Program-made: the position numbers and the translations under genes
The notes under the pieces: model-generated
Told to the model about the DNA's origin: nothing
Seen by the model: only the letters and a program-made list of their open reading frames with translations
Database searches by the model: none
Part shown: positions 8,509 to 16,770 of the stretch, piece after piece
Position numbering within the stretch: position 1 is the stretch's first letter
Layout: each line of letters begins with the position of its first letter
From: Treponema sp.
GTDB lineage: Bacteria; Spirochaetota; Spirochaetia; Treponematales; Treponemataceae
Assembly: GCA_024402565.1 (NCBI GenBank)
Contig: JAKSTM010000005.1
Coordinates: 33,813 to 97,812 of the forward strand
Length of the DNA stretch: 64,000 bases
Direction: 5' to 3'

Positions 8509-9573
8509 ATGAACAAATACGTTAAGCGTTATCTTATCGACGCTATGAGCGGTATGGCACAGGGACTTTTTGCATCCCTCCTTATCGGAACAATTATCAA
8601 AACATTAGGACAGCAGCTTCTGCGCCTTAATGTAAATCCTGTTTTTCAGTTCCTGGTTGATGCCGGAAACTTTGCCACAGAAGGTCATGTTGTCGGAGCA
8701 GCAATGGCTGTAGGAATCGGCTTTGCAATGCAGCTTCCTCTTCTGGTTCTGCTTTCACTTGTTGCCGTTGGTGCTGCCGCAAATGTTACAGGCGGAGCCG
8801 GTGGTCCTCTGGCAGTTCTGGTTATTGCAATCATCAGTGCCGAAATGGGAAACCTTGTAAGCAAGAAAACAAGAGTTGATATTATTGTGACACCAGCTGT
8901 TACAATTCTGGTTGGAGCTCTTCTTACTGTTCTTACAGCAAAATACATCGGTATGGCTGCAAGTTCCGTAGGACGCCTTGTTGTATGGGCAACAAAACTT
9001 CATCCGTTCTGGATGGGAATCCTGGTCGCAGTAATCATTGGTGTAGCACTTACACTGCCAATTTCTTCTGCAGCAATCTGTGCAGCCTTCGGACTTACAG
9101 GACTTGCAGGCGGTGCCGCAGTTGCAGGATGCTGTGCTCAGATGGTTGGATTCGCAGTTCTGTCTTTCCGCGAAAACCGATGGGGCGGTCTTCTTTCTCA
9201 GGGACTGGGAACTTCAATGCTTCAGATGCCTAACATCATCAAAAACCCAAAAATCTGGCTTCCACCAGTTCTCGCTTCTGTAATCACAGGGCCACTGGCA
9301 ACTTGTCTTTTTAAACTTGAAATGAACGGCGCTGCTGTAAGTTCAGGAATGGGAACATGTGGTCTTGTAGGACAGATCGGTGTAATCACAGGATGGTATG
9401 AACCAAGCGCAGTTGCAGTAACTCACGGAGCTTCTGCAATTCAGCCTGGTGCCATGGAATGGATCGGTCTTGTACTTGTATGTTTCGTTCTGCCTGCTCT
9501 CCTTTCATGGGCCTTCGGTCTTTTCTTTAGAAAGATAGGATGGATTAAAGACGGCGATTTAACATTAAAATAG
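8509..9573 (+). CDS. PTS_EIIC type 2-like multispanning membrane protein
   Basis: A 354-residue protein made almost wholly of glycine/alanine-rich membrane helices, ending in a short basic tail (FFRKIGWIKDGDLTLK). It resembles the Pfam PTS_EIIC_2 group, which is usually annotated as a PTS sugar transporter IIC subunit, although members are often encoded without EIIA/EIIB partners, as here. Its substrate is unknown. The start is ATG 8509, placed after AAAGGAG; the open frame upstream to 8392 is probably untranslated. It is followed by a GC-rich hairpin and stands alone. Confidence 0.7.
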   Translation: MNKYVKRYLIDAMSGMAQGLFASLLIGTIIKTLGQQLLRLNVNPVFQFLVDAGNFATEGHVVGAAMAVGIGFAMQLPLLVLLSLVAVGAAANVTGGAGGPLAVLVIAIISAEMGNLVSKKTRVDIIVTPAVTILVGALLTVLTAKYIGMAASSVGRLVVWATKLHPFWMGILVAVIIGVALTLPISSAAICAAFGLTGLAGGAAVAGCCAQMVGFAVLSFRENRWGGLLSQGLGTSMLQMPNIIKNPKIWLPPVLASVITGPLATCLFKLEMNGAAVSSGMGTCGLVGQIGVITGWYEPSAVAVTHGASAIQPGAMEWIGLVLVCFVLPALLSWAFGLFFRKIGWIKDGDLTLK

Positions 9574-9586
9574 GATAGATGCACAA

Positions 9587-9605
9587 GCCGCGTTTCATGC
9601 GCGGC
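9587..9605 (+). terminator. Hairpin after the PTS_EIIC-like gene
   Basis: GCCGCG (9587-9592) pairs with CGCGGC (9600-9605) around a seven-base loop. Only a weak T-rich stretch follows (AATAATTTT), so its terminator strength is uncertain. Confidence 0.5.
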
Positions 9606-9659
9606 GACAAAAATAATTTTACTAGCATAGAATCACAGGTGGCAAACTCACACTACCTT

Positions 9660-9668
9660 TGTTATACT
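9660..9668 (+). promoter_or_regulatory. Extended -10 element of creB
   Basis: TGTTATACT is a TG-extended -10 box (TATACT 9663-9668). Six bases (AGAAAA) separate it from the ATG at 9675, so the creBC message should be leaderless. Confidence 0.6.
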
Positions 9669-9674
9669 AGAAAA

Positions 9675-10367
9675 ATGACAATTGCCATCTGCGATGATGA
9701 ATTAAATATACGATTAGGTTTAAAAATTGCTCTTGAAAAAGAACAGTACAAAGTCTTGGAATTCGAAAACGGACTTGAATGCTATAACGCTGTATCTTCA
9801 ATAAATAGTTCAGATTTTCCTTCCCTCTTCATTTTAGACATAATAATGCCGGAAATGGACGGTCTGACTCTTTTCAAAAAAATTAAAGAAATTTCCCCTG
9901 CTGCACCAGCAATGTTCCTAACTTCCCGAGATGATGAATTTGATAAAGTTCTGGGACTTGAGCTTGGAGCAGATGATTATCTTACAAAACCCTATTCTAT
10001 CCGCGAGCTGATAGCCAGAATCCACGTAATTTTACGCCGCTATTCAAAAAGCGAAACTACTCAAGAACAAAACATTTTACGCTTCGGAGAATTCCTTATA
10101 AATCGGGACTCCTACACTGCTACAAAAAATGGAATGGACCTGGCATTGACTGTCACTGAATTTAGAATTTTTGAAGCTTTTGTTTCAAATCCTAAAACTG
10201 TATTTACACGAGATCAGTTGATTCAAAAGGCGTATCCAGATGATGTTTACCTAAATGACCGGGCGGTAGACTGTCACATTAAACGACTTAGAAAAAAAAT
10301 TGGATCAAACCTGATCGAAACCATATACGGACTTGGATACAAACTTTCTGAAACTCCACAAAACTAA
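9675..10367 (+). CDS. creB: OmpR/PhoB-family response regulator, CreB-like
   Basis: DNA-binding response regulator of the adjacent histidine kinase. The receiver domain (residues 1-120) has the acidic pair in ICDDE, the phosphoacceptor Asp in LFILDIIMPEMDG, the switch Thr/Ser in FLTSRDD and the conserved Lys in YLTKPYS. The C-terminal winged helix (about 130-230) contains VTEFRIFEAF and the recognition part RAVDCHIKRLRKKIG followed by ETIYGLGYKL. The start is ATG 9675, because the receiver domain begins there and the promoter overlaps the upstream frame. One base separates its stop from creC. The name rests on the creC-creD neighbourhood; a likely target site lies before creD. Confidence 0.85.
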   Translation: MTIAICDDELNIRLGLKIALEKEQYKVLEFENGLECYNAVSSINSSDFPSLFILDIIMPEMDGLTLFKKIKEISPAAPAMFLTSRDDEFDKVLGLELGADDYLTKPYSIRELIARIHVILRRYSKSETTQEQNILRFGEFLINRDSYTATKNGMDLALTVTEFRIFEAFVSNPKTVFTRDQLIQKAYPDDVYLNDRAVDCHIKRLRKKIGSNLIETIYGLGYKLSETPQN

Positions 10368-10368
10368 A

Positions 10369-11955
10369 ATGAAAAAACTAAAAATCAGCATAAGCATTCA
10401 AATTCTTATTTTTACTCTACTTGTTGTATTTCTTCCTGCAGGCTCAATTCTTCTTTTAAAAACTTATGAAAAACAGCAGTTGGCTTCCCTGGAAAATTCT
10501 CTTGTTCAACAGGGACGAATTTTTGCTGCAAGTCTTTCAGACAATTTTTCCAAAGAAAACGCTGACCAAATATTAAAAAATATGAATCAGCGTTTTGATG
10601 CTCGCATTCGCATTCTTGACGTATCGGGACTTTTAATTTCGGATTCAAGTAAAATTATTAATTCAAAAGAAAATTCTGAAACAGATGAAAGCATCAATAG
10701 CAGCATGGAAACACAGGAAGAAAAAAATGTTCAACCGGAAAGAAGTCTTATATACCGAACCCTTTCATTTCCAATCCGCCTGTACAGAAAATTTTTCCGT
10801 CCACCTGCAATTGATGTTTACGGCAGTGCAGATTATTACAACAACAAAACAGTTTATGACGGACGAGAAGTTGCAGCTGCTTTAGAAGGACGATACGGTG
10901 CCATTACAAGGATTTCTTCTGGAGACCAAATTTCGGTGACACTATATTCTGCAATTCCTGTTATGGAAAACAACAAGGTAATAGGCGTCATTCTTGTTTC
11001 CCGTTCCACTTATAAAATTCTTCAAAATCTTTATGAGCTTAGACGTGACATTGCAAAAATATTTTTATGGTCACTTCTTCTCATACTTGCTGTAACAATT
11101 TTCTTTTATTTTAGAATTTCCTTTCCATTAAAAAAACTTGCCAAAGAAACTCAAAGTTGTACCGATCAACGTGGACATCTTGTAAAAGAAAAATTAACAG
11201 GAGCCAGAAGAAATGACGAAATAGGAGAATTAAGCCGAAGCTTTTCAAATCTTCTAAAAAAACTTGCTGATCGTATTCGGTTTACCGAAAGCTTTTCTGC
11301 AGACCTTTCTCATGAATTTAAAAATCCGCTGGCTGCCATAAGACTGTCTGCAGAACTTATGCAAAATGAAAGCAGTCCAGAACAAAATCTTAAAAGCTGT
11401 TCTGCTATTACCGATGAAGTTTCTCATTTGGAAATGCTTCTTAGTGGAATCCGAAGACTTTCCCAAATTGATTCTGAAGATTCTGAAAAAGAACTAATTC
11501 CTTGTGATTTATTTCTTGAAAACATTACTAAGCGGATTCAATTGCGACACAAAGACAAAAATTTTTCTTTCAGTCTTAACTGTAGTAATAAAAAAATTGA
11601 AATTGATGCCGACCTTCTTGACCGCATGACAGAAAACCTGCTTGAAAATGCATGTTCCTTTGGAAATAAAATATTCATTGAAAGTAAAATCCTTTGCGAA
11701 GGCAAAAAAGAGTTTGTTCAAATTTCAATTCACGATGATGGTCCCGGAATTTCAAATGAAAGCCTACCTAAAATTTTTGACCGGTTTTATTCCACCAGAA
11801 AAAACAAAGACAATCATTCCGGTCTTGGCCTTCCACTTGTAAAAGCCGTATGTGAAAATGCTGGCGGGAATATTCAAGTTTTAAAAAGTCCTTCGCTTGG
11901 TGGAGCTTGCTTTACAGTCATACTTCCAGGATCAAAAGAGCTCGAAAAAAAATGA
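10369..11955 (+). CDS. creC: Sensor histidine kinase, CreC/ChvG-like
   Basis: Membrane sensor that would phosphorylate the adjacent regulator. A first membrane helix (about residues 8-28) precedes a periplasmic domain of about 200 residues containing the pattern VYDGREVAAALEGRYG seen in CreC/ChvG-type sensors. A second helix lies near 225-247, then a HAMP linker. The H-box is ADLSHEFKNPLAAIR (His phosphoacceptor), the N-box ENLLENACSF, the G1 box DDGPGIS and the G2 box SGLGLPLVKAV. All catalytic motifs are intact. The stop codon TGA (11953-11955) is also the first half-site of the TGAC repeat that precedes creD. Confidence 0.85.
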   Translation: MKKLKISISIQILIFTLLVVFLPAGSILLLKTYEKQQLASLENSLVQQGRIFAASLSDNFSKENADQILKNMNQRFDARIRILDVSGLLISDSSKIINSKENSETDESINSSMETQEEKNVQPERSLIYRTLSFPIRLYRKFFRPPAIDVYGSADYYNNKTVYDGREVAAALEGRYGAITRISSGDQISVTLYSAIPVMENNKVIGVILVSRSTYKILQNLYELRRDIAKIFLWSLLLILAVTIFFYFRISFPLKKLAKETQSCTDQRGHLVKEKLTGARRNDEIGELSRSFSNLLKKLADRIRFTESFSADLSHEFKNPLAAIRLSAELMQNESSPEQNLKSCSAITDEVSHLEMLLSGIRRLSQIDSEDSEKELIPCDLFLENITKRIQLRHKDKNFSFSLNCSNKKIEIDADLLDRMTENLLENACSFGNKIFIESKILCEGKKEFVQISIHDDGPGISNESLPKIFDRFYSTRKNKDNHSGLGLPLVKAVCENAGGNIQVLKSPSLGGACFTVILPGSKELEKK

Positions 11956-11978
11956 CACAATTTTGACATAATTCTGAC
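11953..11978 (+). promoter_or_regulatory. Three TGAC direct repeats at 11-bp spacing, likely CreB site
   Basis: TGAC occurs at 11953, 11964 and 11975, exactly 11 bases apart, in an otherwise AT-rich stretch. OmpR-family regulators bind direct repeats one helical turn apart, and the E. coli Cre tag is also a direct repeat with 11-bp period. A TTGACA (11963-11968) within the array could be a -35 box. It lies 52 bases before the creD ATG. Confidence 0.6.
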
Positions 11979-12029
11979 TTTTTTATCGTTTAGTATTTCC
12001 ATACAAACTAAACAATAAAGAGGTATTTT

Positions 12030-13346
12030 ATGAAAAAAATTGTAAAGGGTATTGGATTAAAACTTATTACTATTGGAGCCATTGTTATCCTGCTGCTTAT
12101 AGGGCTTTCTTTTATTAAATCGAAAACCTGGGATCGGGAAAGAACCTGTAACTATGCTAAGGAAGAAATTCTCAATGCTGCAGGAGGAAATACAATAATC
12201 AGAGGTTTTTATATTGATGTTCCATACAAAGAAACTAATACTGTTGAAAGATGGATTAATGCCGAAAAACATTTTGAAAAAGAAGTAACCAAAGGCACTG
12301 TAACTCTTGAACCTGAAGAACTGGAAGTAAAGGGAAAGTTTACTACTCAAACCCGCAACCTTGGTATTTATTCCTCTCCTATTTTTACTGGAAAAATTAA
12401 AATTCATTCCATTTTCGATATGAACTTGAAAGACTATGGGGTCCGGGAGTATGAGTTTAATAAGGCAAAGATATATTTGAATATTGGTGAAAAGAATCTT
12501 TCCACTCGTCCTGTATTCAATGTAAATAATACAAAATATAGAACCGATTTTATTTCCTATGATTCCAGATCTTCTGTTGTGAAAGTTGGCATTCCTTCAA
12601 AAACCGGACCTCTTGAAATTTCCACTGAGCTTGAAATTTGTGGTGCCGATTCTTTCAAAGTACAGGCGGCCAAAGGTTCAACCAAAATTGAACTTGAAGG
12701 CGACTGGCCGTCACCAAATTTCACACTGTCAGACAGACTTCCTGTTTCACGAACTGTTACAAAAGAAGGCTTTAAAGCATCCTGGTTTATTCCATTTACA
12801 CAGGGACAGTCCTCATCTTCAACAAAGCAGACCTCTAATCTTATAGGCTTCAGTTACAAAAATCCGGTGGATCTTTACGACCTGTTACTTCGTTCTGTAA
12901 CCTATGGATTCATGTTCATTATTATCCCATTTCTGGCACTGTTTTTATTTGAAATTTTTGCAAAAATCAATTTTCATCCTGTGCACTATCTTCTTAGCGG
13001 AGCAGCCTGCGTTGTATTCTTCCTGCTGCTTCTTTCATTTTCAGAACACATGAACTTCACAGCCGCTTATTTTATAACTGCTATTGCTACTGCCATTCTG
13101 GTATCTGTTTATGCAGGCCTTATTTCTCGTAAAATAAAAGTCAGTTTTATACTGATTCCTGTTTTCACTTATCTTTATGCATTTCTTTTCATTTCCCTGA
13201 AAAGTGAAGATTATGCTCTCCTCCTTGGCTCAATTTTCATCTTTATGGTTCTTGCTATCCTTATGTTCTGTACAAGAAAAATTGACTGGAGTAATTTAGG
13301 TAAAAAAGAAGAGAACACAGAAACAGTTCTACAACAAAAAGATTAA
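12030..13346 (+). CDS. creD: CreD-like inner membrane protein
   Basis: Target gene of the CreBC system; its molecular role is not settled. The 438-residue protein has an N-terminal membrane helix (about 8-27), a large extracytoplasmic domain with GDWPSPNF and PVSRTVTKEGFKASWFIP, and a C-terminal block of six helices containing HYLLSGAACVVFFLLLLSFS and EHMNFTAAYFITAIAT, which are signature stretches of the CreD family. AGAGG lies eight bases before the ATG. Position directly after creBC and behind the TGAC array supports regulation by CreB. Confidence 0.9.
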   Translation: MKKIVKGIGLKLITIGAIVILLLIGLSFIKSKTWDRERTCNYAKEEILNAAGGNTIIRGFYIDVPYKETNTVERWINAEKHFEKEVTKGTVTLEPEELEVKGKFTTQTRNLGIYSSPIFTGKIKIHSIFDMNLKDYGVREYEFNKAKIYLNIGEKNLSTRPVFNVNNTKYRTDFISYDSRSSVVKVGIPSKTGPLEISTELEICGADSFKVQAAKGSTKIELEGDWPSPNFTLSDRLPVSRTVTKEGFKASWFIPFTQGQSSSSTKQTSNLIGFSYKNPVDLYDLLLRSVTYGFMFIIIPFLALFLFEIFAKINFHPVHYLLSGAACVVFFLLLLSFSEHMNFTAAYFITAIATAILVSVYAGLISRKIKVSFILIPVFTYLYAFLFISLKSEDYALLLGSIFIFMVLAILMFCTRKIDWSNLGKKEENTETVLQQKD

Positions 13347-13364
13347 TTGTGATATTCTTGCAGT

Positions 13365-14234
13365 ATGAATATTGACGGACTGATTAACGGAATCCTCGAT
13401 TCCTACGACACTTATGGACTTATCAACAGAAGCGAAACAGAAAACTTTCCGAACCGCCAGAACGTGGTTCAGGTTCTTTCTGATTTACAGAGCCTGGTTT
13501 TCCCTGGTTTCCGAACTGCTGAAGAAATCTGTCCGTCAAACCTTCGTTATGTAACAGGGCTTAAAGTAAACAGCATCATTGCAACTCTTACAAAAGAAAT
13601 TGAAAAAGCCCTGCTCTTCACAATGTGCAGCAAACAGGCAAAAGCACAAGACGCCGTTGCAAACTCACATTGCTTCCGTCTTGCAGAAAAAACCGCCCTT
13701 GCCCTCATTGAAGAAATTCCTGAAATCCGCAGAATGATTTCACTTGATGTCAAAGCTCTTATGGCAGGTGACCCTGCGGCAAAGAGCGACGAAGAAATCA
13801 TTCTTTCATATCCAGGACTTGAAGCAATCCTCGTTCACCGCATTGCTTACTTCCTTTACAAAAACGGAGTACCAATTATTCCGCGCATCATGAGCGAACA
13901 CGTTCACGGCAAAACAGGAATCGACATTCATCCTGGCGCTCAGATTGGTGAAAGCTTTTTCATTGACCATGGAACTGGTATTGTAATCGGCGAAACCTGT
14001 GTAATCGGAAACAACGTTAAAATTTATCAGGGTGTAACTTTGGGAGCTTTAAGCGTAAAGAAAAGTCTTCAAGATAAAAAACGCCATCCTACAATCGAGG
14101 ATGACGTTACAATTTATGCCAATGCTACAATTCTTGGCGGCGCCACAATTATCGGCAAAGGCGCCACCATAGGTGGCAATACTTGGGTGACTGAATCAGT
14201 ACCTGCAGGTTCAAAGGTATTCAGTAAAGATTAG
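13365..14234 (+). CDS. cysE: Serine O-acetyltransferase
   Basis: Acetylates L-serine with acetyl-CoA in the first step of cysteine synthesis. The 289-residue protein has the N-terminal helical part of the long (EpsC-like) form and a left-handed beta-helix from about residue 175: SEHVHGKTGIDIHPGAQIG with the catalytic histidine, FFIDHGTGIVIGET with the second histidine, and hexapeptide repeats to NATILGGATIIGKGA. The C terminus is TWVTESVPAGSKVFSKD. The last 60 bases of the gene recur three times downstream with nearly all differences synonymous. No cysK was seen in the window. Confidence 0.95.
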   Translation: MNIDGLINGILDSYDTYGLINRSETENFPNRQNVVQVLSDLQSLVFPGFRTAEEICPSNLRYVTGLKVNSIIATLTKEIEKALLFTMCSKQAKAQDAVANSHCFRLAEKTALALIEEIPEIRRMISLDVKALMAGDPAAKSDEEIILSYPGLEAILVHRIAYFLYKNGVPIIPRIMSEHVHGKTGIDIHPGAQIGESFFIDHGTGIVIGETCVIGNNVKIYQGVTLGALSVKKSLQDKKRHPTIEDDVTIYANATILGGATIIGKGATIGGNTWVTESVPAGSKVFSKD

Positions 14235-14652
14235 AGGCGAGTTTTTTCGATTTTTGCAAAGCAAAAAGGTGAGCCTTTTGCGAACCAGAAAAAACTCGCA
14301 GAGCAACCGAAGGTTGCGACTAACACCTGGGTAACAGAATCTGTGCCTGCAGGGTCGAAAATATTTAGTAAAGACTAAGGGTGAGTTTTTTCGATTTTTG
14401 CGAAGCAAAAAGGTGAGCCTTTTGCGAACCAGAAAAAAACTCGCAGAGCAACCGAAGGTTGCGACTAATACCTGGGTGACTGAGTCAGTACCTGCAGGGT
14501 CGAAAATATTTAGTAAAGACTAAGGGTGAGCCTTCGACTCTTCGGCCCTTCGACAGGCTCAGGGACCTCAGGTGCAGGGACCGAAGGTTGCGACTAATAC
14601 CTGGGTAACAGAATCTGTACCTGCAGGGTCGAAAATATTTAGTAAAGACTAA
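14235..14652 (+). repeat. Array of repeated cysE 3' ends separated by palindromic spacers
   Basis: Three copies of the last 20 codons of cysE follow the gene at 14319-14378, 14464-14523 and 14593-14652. Each encodes TNTWVTESVPAGSKIFSKD and a TAA stop. Copies differ from one another only at synonymous positions, and from the native end by synonymous changes plus one Val-to-Ile and the first codon. The spacers are 84, 85 and 69 bases; the 85-base one differs from 84 by one extra A in a run. Each spacer ends in GAAGGTTGCG, and the first two carry GCAACC-GAA-GGTTGC. The first spacer is open in the cysE frame after its TAG. These are not independent genes. Confidence 0.92.
14237..14299 (+). terminator. 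Large hairpin after cysE with alternative inner stems
   Basis: GCGAGTTTTTTC (14237-14248) pairs perfectly with GAAAAAACTCGC (14288-14299). Inside, GCAAAAA (14261-14267) can pair either with TTTTTGC (14251-14257) or with the downstream CCTTTTGC (14273-14280), so the two inner hairpins exclude each other. The structure repeats in the next unit (14381-14444). It may end or protect the cysE message. Confidence 0.5.
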
Positions 14653-14675
14653 GGGTGAGCCTCCGACTCTTCGGC

Positions 14676-14765
14676 CCTTCGACAAGCTCAGGGACCGAAG
14701 GTTCAGGAACCGCAAGTTCTGGGACCTCAGGTGCAGGGACCACAAGCTCAGGAACCGAAGGTGTC
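14676..14765. repeat. Imperfect 15-bp tandem repeat (GGRACC-N9)
   Basis: After CCCTTCGACAAGCTCA come units of GGGACC or GGAACC followed by nine variable bases, such as GAAGGTTCA, GCAAGTTCT, TCAGGTGCA and ACAAGCTCA. About five units are seen. The unit is the core of the dispersed GACAAGCTCAGGGACC family, here expanded in tandem between cysE and the gene at 14776. Confidence 0.7.
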
Positions 14766-14775
14766 GACAAACTGA

Positions 14776-15255
14776 TTATTTCCGCTTGTAAAAATCTTCC
14801 CCCAGATAAACGCCTTTACTAATTACAAAACAATCAAAAGTTACAGGATCATATGCAGAATCTTTGATCTCCATATTTTCCACTTTAATTCCCAATATTT
14901 TTGCTTCATGCTTTTTTGGATGCAAAACTATCGTGCTTTCTTTTACTTCATAATCTCCCAGAACTGTCATTTTCATAATTCCAAATTCAGTTCTGAAAGA
15001 ATACGTAAAATCTTTTTTGAAAGTGTAAATCAGTTTCAGCTTATTCTCAGTGTCTTTTCTAACAAAAGTCTTTCCGCAAATGGATTCCACAGGAAATATT
15101 TTCTCTTGTGATAAATCAATTTCAGGCTTTTCAAATTCCGGAACAAATTCAATTTTCTCTTCCGGAAAAGAATCCAGCTCCGAAAAGATATCCTCAGCAT
15201 ACATTCCTGTAAAAATTAGCAGACAAACTAATAAGCTTAAAACTCTTCTTCCCAT
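14776..15255 (-). CDS. Small exported protein of unknown function
   Basis: A 159-residue protein with a clear signal peptide (MGRRVLSLLVCLLIFTGMYA), an acidic stretch (residues 22-55) and a C-terminal part rich in beta-strand patterns (FTYSFRTEFGIMKMTVLGDY). I do not recognise a family. GAAGGG lies just before the ATG. It is ten bases behind the ABC permease gene on the same strand and could be the last gene of that operon. Its end abuts the repeat array, from which it draws no coding sequence. Confidence 0.7.
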   Translation of the reverse strand: MGRRVLSLLVCLLIFTGMYAEDIFSELDSFPEEKIEFVPEFEKPEIDLSQEKIFPVESICGKTFVRKDTENKLKLIYTFKKDFTYSFRTEFGIMKMTVLGDYEVKESTIVLHPKKHEAKILGIKVENMEIKDSAYDPVTFDCFVISKGVYLGEDFYKRK

Positions 15256-15265
15256 GTAACCCTTC

Positions 15266-16081
15266 TTATTCCAGATTCAATTTTCTTTTATTGATAAAAA
15301 CACAAACGCAATAAAGAATTGCACTGAAAATTACGGAAGAAATAGTTGAAATCAGCATTGTGCTATTCATAAACATTTCAAATTCCAGTGTACCAAAACT
15401 GATATTGATTCCTTTTTTCGTTCCAGCTAAAGAAAACAGTTCTATCAACCCCACAATCTGAAAAGCAAAATAAAGGACCATTCCGGAAAGTACCGACATA
15501 GCAACTTTATGATTGTCGAAAAGCTGACCAATAGCAAAGCTTGCGAAAATCCAGAGATTCATAATCAGCATGCCAAGAATAACTCCAAGTTTCACCCAGA
15601 GTATCATACCTATAAAACTGATACCTGCTTCTTCGTAAAATCTTCTTGTGAATTCAGTCCATGAATATCTTGTTAATTCTCTCCAAACTTCACCACCAGA
15701 AGCAGCATTCGCAAAAAAGAATACAGAAAGCGTCAGAAGAACAGCGGAGATAATCATCCAAATTTCAGAGACAATGAGTTTTGCATTAAAAATTGAAATG
15801 CCTTTTACAGGAAGAGTATGTGTAAGATACCCCTGAGCGCTGTACATGGTCTTGAAATATCGAATACAGATGTAGACAAATGTTGCAACAAAAAGTGCAA
15901 CGGTAGAAAGAACATAAAATACAATAACTGATACAGTCAGGAAATTTGCCTCAGACTGGCCGGATCCCAATAGATAAGAAGTTATTGAACCAAGAACTGT
16001 AATAAGAAAATAAGCAGCATAAACTGCACACATTACTTTATATGTAGATTTGAATTCGTTTTTTAAAAGTTTTCCTAACAT
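15266..16081 (-). CDS. ABC-2 type permease subunit
   Basis: Membrane partner of the ATPase encoded upstream. The 271-residue protein has about six hydrophobic helices, one conserved-looking cytosolic segment after the second helix (IRYFKTMYSAQGYLTHTLPV, a pattern typical of ABC-2 permeases in YtrA-type loci) and a basic C terminus (INKRKLNLE). Its ATG overlaps the ATPase gene by seven bases (ATGTTAG), so translation is probably coupled. The substrate is unknown; such systems often act in envelope stress or drug resistance. Confidence 0.75.
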   Translation of the reverse strand: MLGKLLKNEFKSTYKVMCAVYAAYFLITVLGSITSYLLGSGQSEANFLTVSVIVFYVLSTVALFVATFVYICIRYFKTMYSAQGYLTHTLPVKGISIFNAKLIVSEIWMIISAVLLTLSVFFFANAASGGEVWRELTRYSWTEFTRRFYEEAGISFIGMILWVKLGVILGMLIMNLWIFASFAIGQLFDNHKVAMSVLSGMVLYFAFQIVGLIELFSLAGTKKGINISFGTLEFEMFMNSTMLISTISSVIFSAILYCVCVFINKRKLNLE

Positions 16082-16770
16082 TTGAACACCTCTCTGAAAA
16101 GTGAATCCACAGATTTTCCTTCATTCATACGAATATCATCAACGGAAGAATTCATTACAATTTTTCCATCGCGAATAAAAATCGCGCGGTCAAGAATTTT
16201 TTCAATATCTGAAATAAGATGTGTTGAAATTATGATTGTAGAATCTGGATCATAATTTGAAAGAATCACATCAAGAATATAATCTCGTGCTGCCGGGTCA
16301 ACTCCGGCAATTGGTTCATCCAAAATATAAAGTTTTGCACGACGACTCATTACCAGAATCAACTGAACCTTTTCCTTCGTTCCTTTTGACATTTTTTTAA
16401 GTCTGTCATCAGCACTGATTCCCAATTTTTCAAGCATGGAATATGCTCGGTCAACATCAAAGTCTGAATAAAAGTCAGCAAAAAAACTGATTATTTCAGA
16501 AACTTTTTGATTCATGTTTAAATAAGTTTGGTCGGGCAAATAGGATACCAAAGCTTTAGTCTCCACTCCGATTTTATTTCCTTCAATTCGGATTCTTCCA
16601 CTGTTCGGAACAAGAAGCCCGTTCATCATCTTTATAAGGGTTGTCTTTCCGCTTCCATTTGGTCCCAGAAGCCCAATAATCTGTCCACCATCCAATTCAA
16701 GATTAAGTTTATCGATAGCAGTTTTACTTCCGTAACGTTTAGTCAAATCTTCTATAGAAACAAGACTCAT
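16075..16770 (-). CDS. ABC transporter ATP-binding protein (YtrB-like)
   Basis: Cytoplasmic ATPase of the two-component transporter. The 231-residue protein contains Walker A (LLGPNGSGKTTLIKM), a Q-loop region (LVSYLPDQTYLN), and Walker B (KLYILDEPIAGVDP) with the switch histidine in IIISTHL. The signature motif is atypical: KMSKGTKEKVQL stands where LSGGQ is expected, which is common in this subgroup. Its ATG overlaps the regulator gene by four bases (ATGA). Confidence 0.88.
   Translation of the reverse strand: MSLVSIEDLTKRYGSKTAIDKLNLELDGGQIIGLLGPNGSGKTTLIKMMNGLLVPNSGRIRIEGNKIGVETKALVSYLPDQTYLNMNQKVSEIISFFADFYSDFDVDRAYSMLEKLGISADDRLKKMSKGTKEKVQLILVMSRRAKLYILDEPIAGVDPAARDYILDVILSNYDPDSTIIISTHLISDIEKILDRAIFIRDGKIVMNSSVDDIRMNEGKSVDSLFREVFKC

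Noticed and set aside
10333..10368. Longer creC start overlapping creB
   Set aside because: The extra residues come from the creB 3' end in another frame, and the membrane signal starts properly at the ATG at 10369.
14319..14652. Repeated cysE ends as small independent genes
   Set aside because: Each copy encodes 19 residues without start codon or ribosome site, so they are gene-end copies, not genes.
14211..14745. Minus-strand open frames of 65 and 86 codons in the cysE array
   Set aside because: They read the repeated cysE ends and palindromes backward (repeats such as SPLVFTKYFRPCRYR), have no start signals and shift with each repeat copy.
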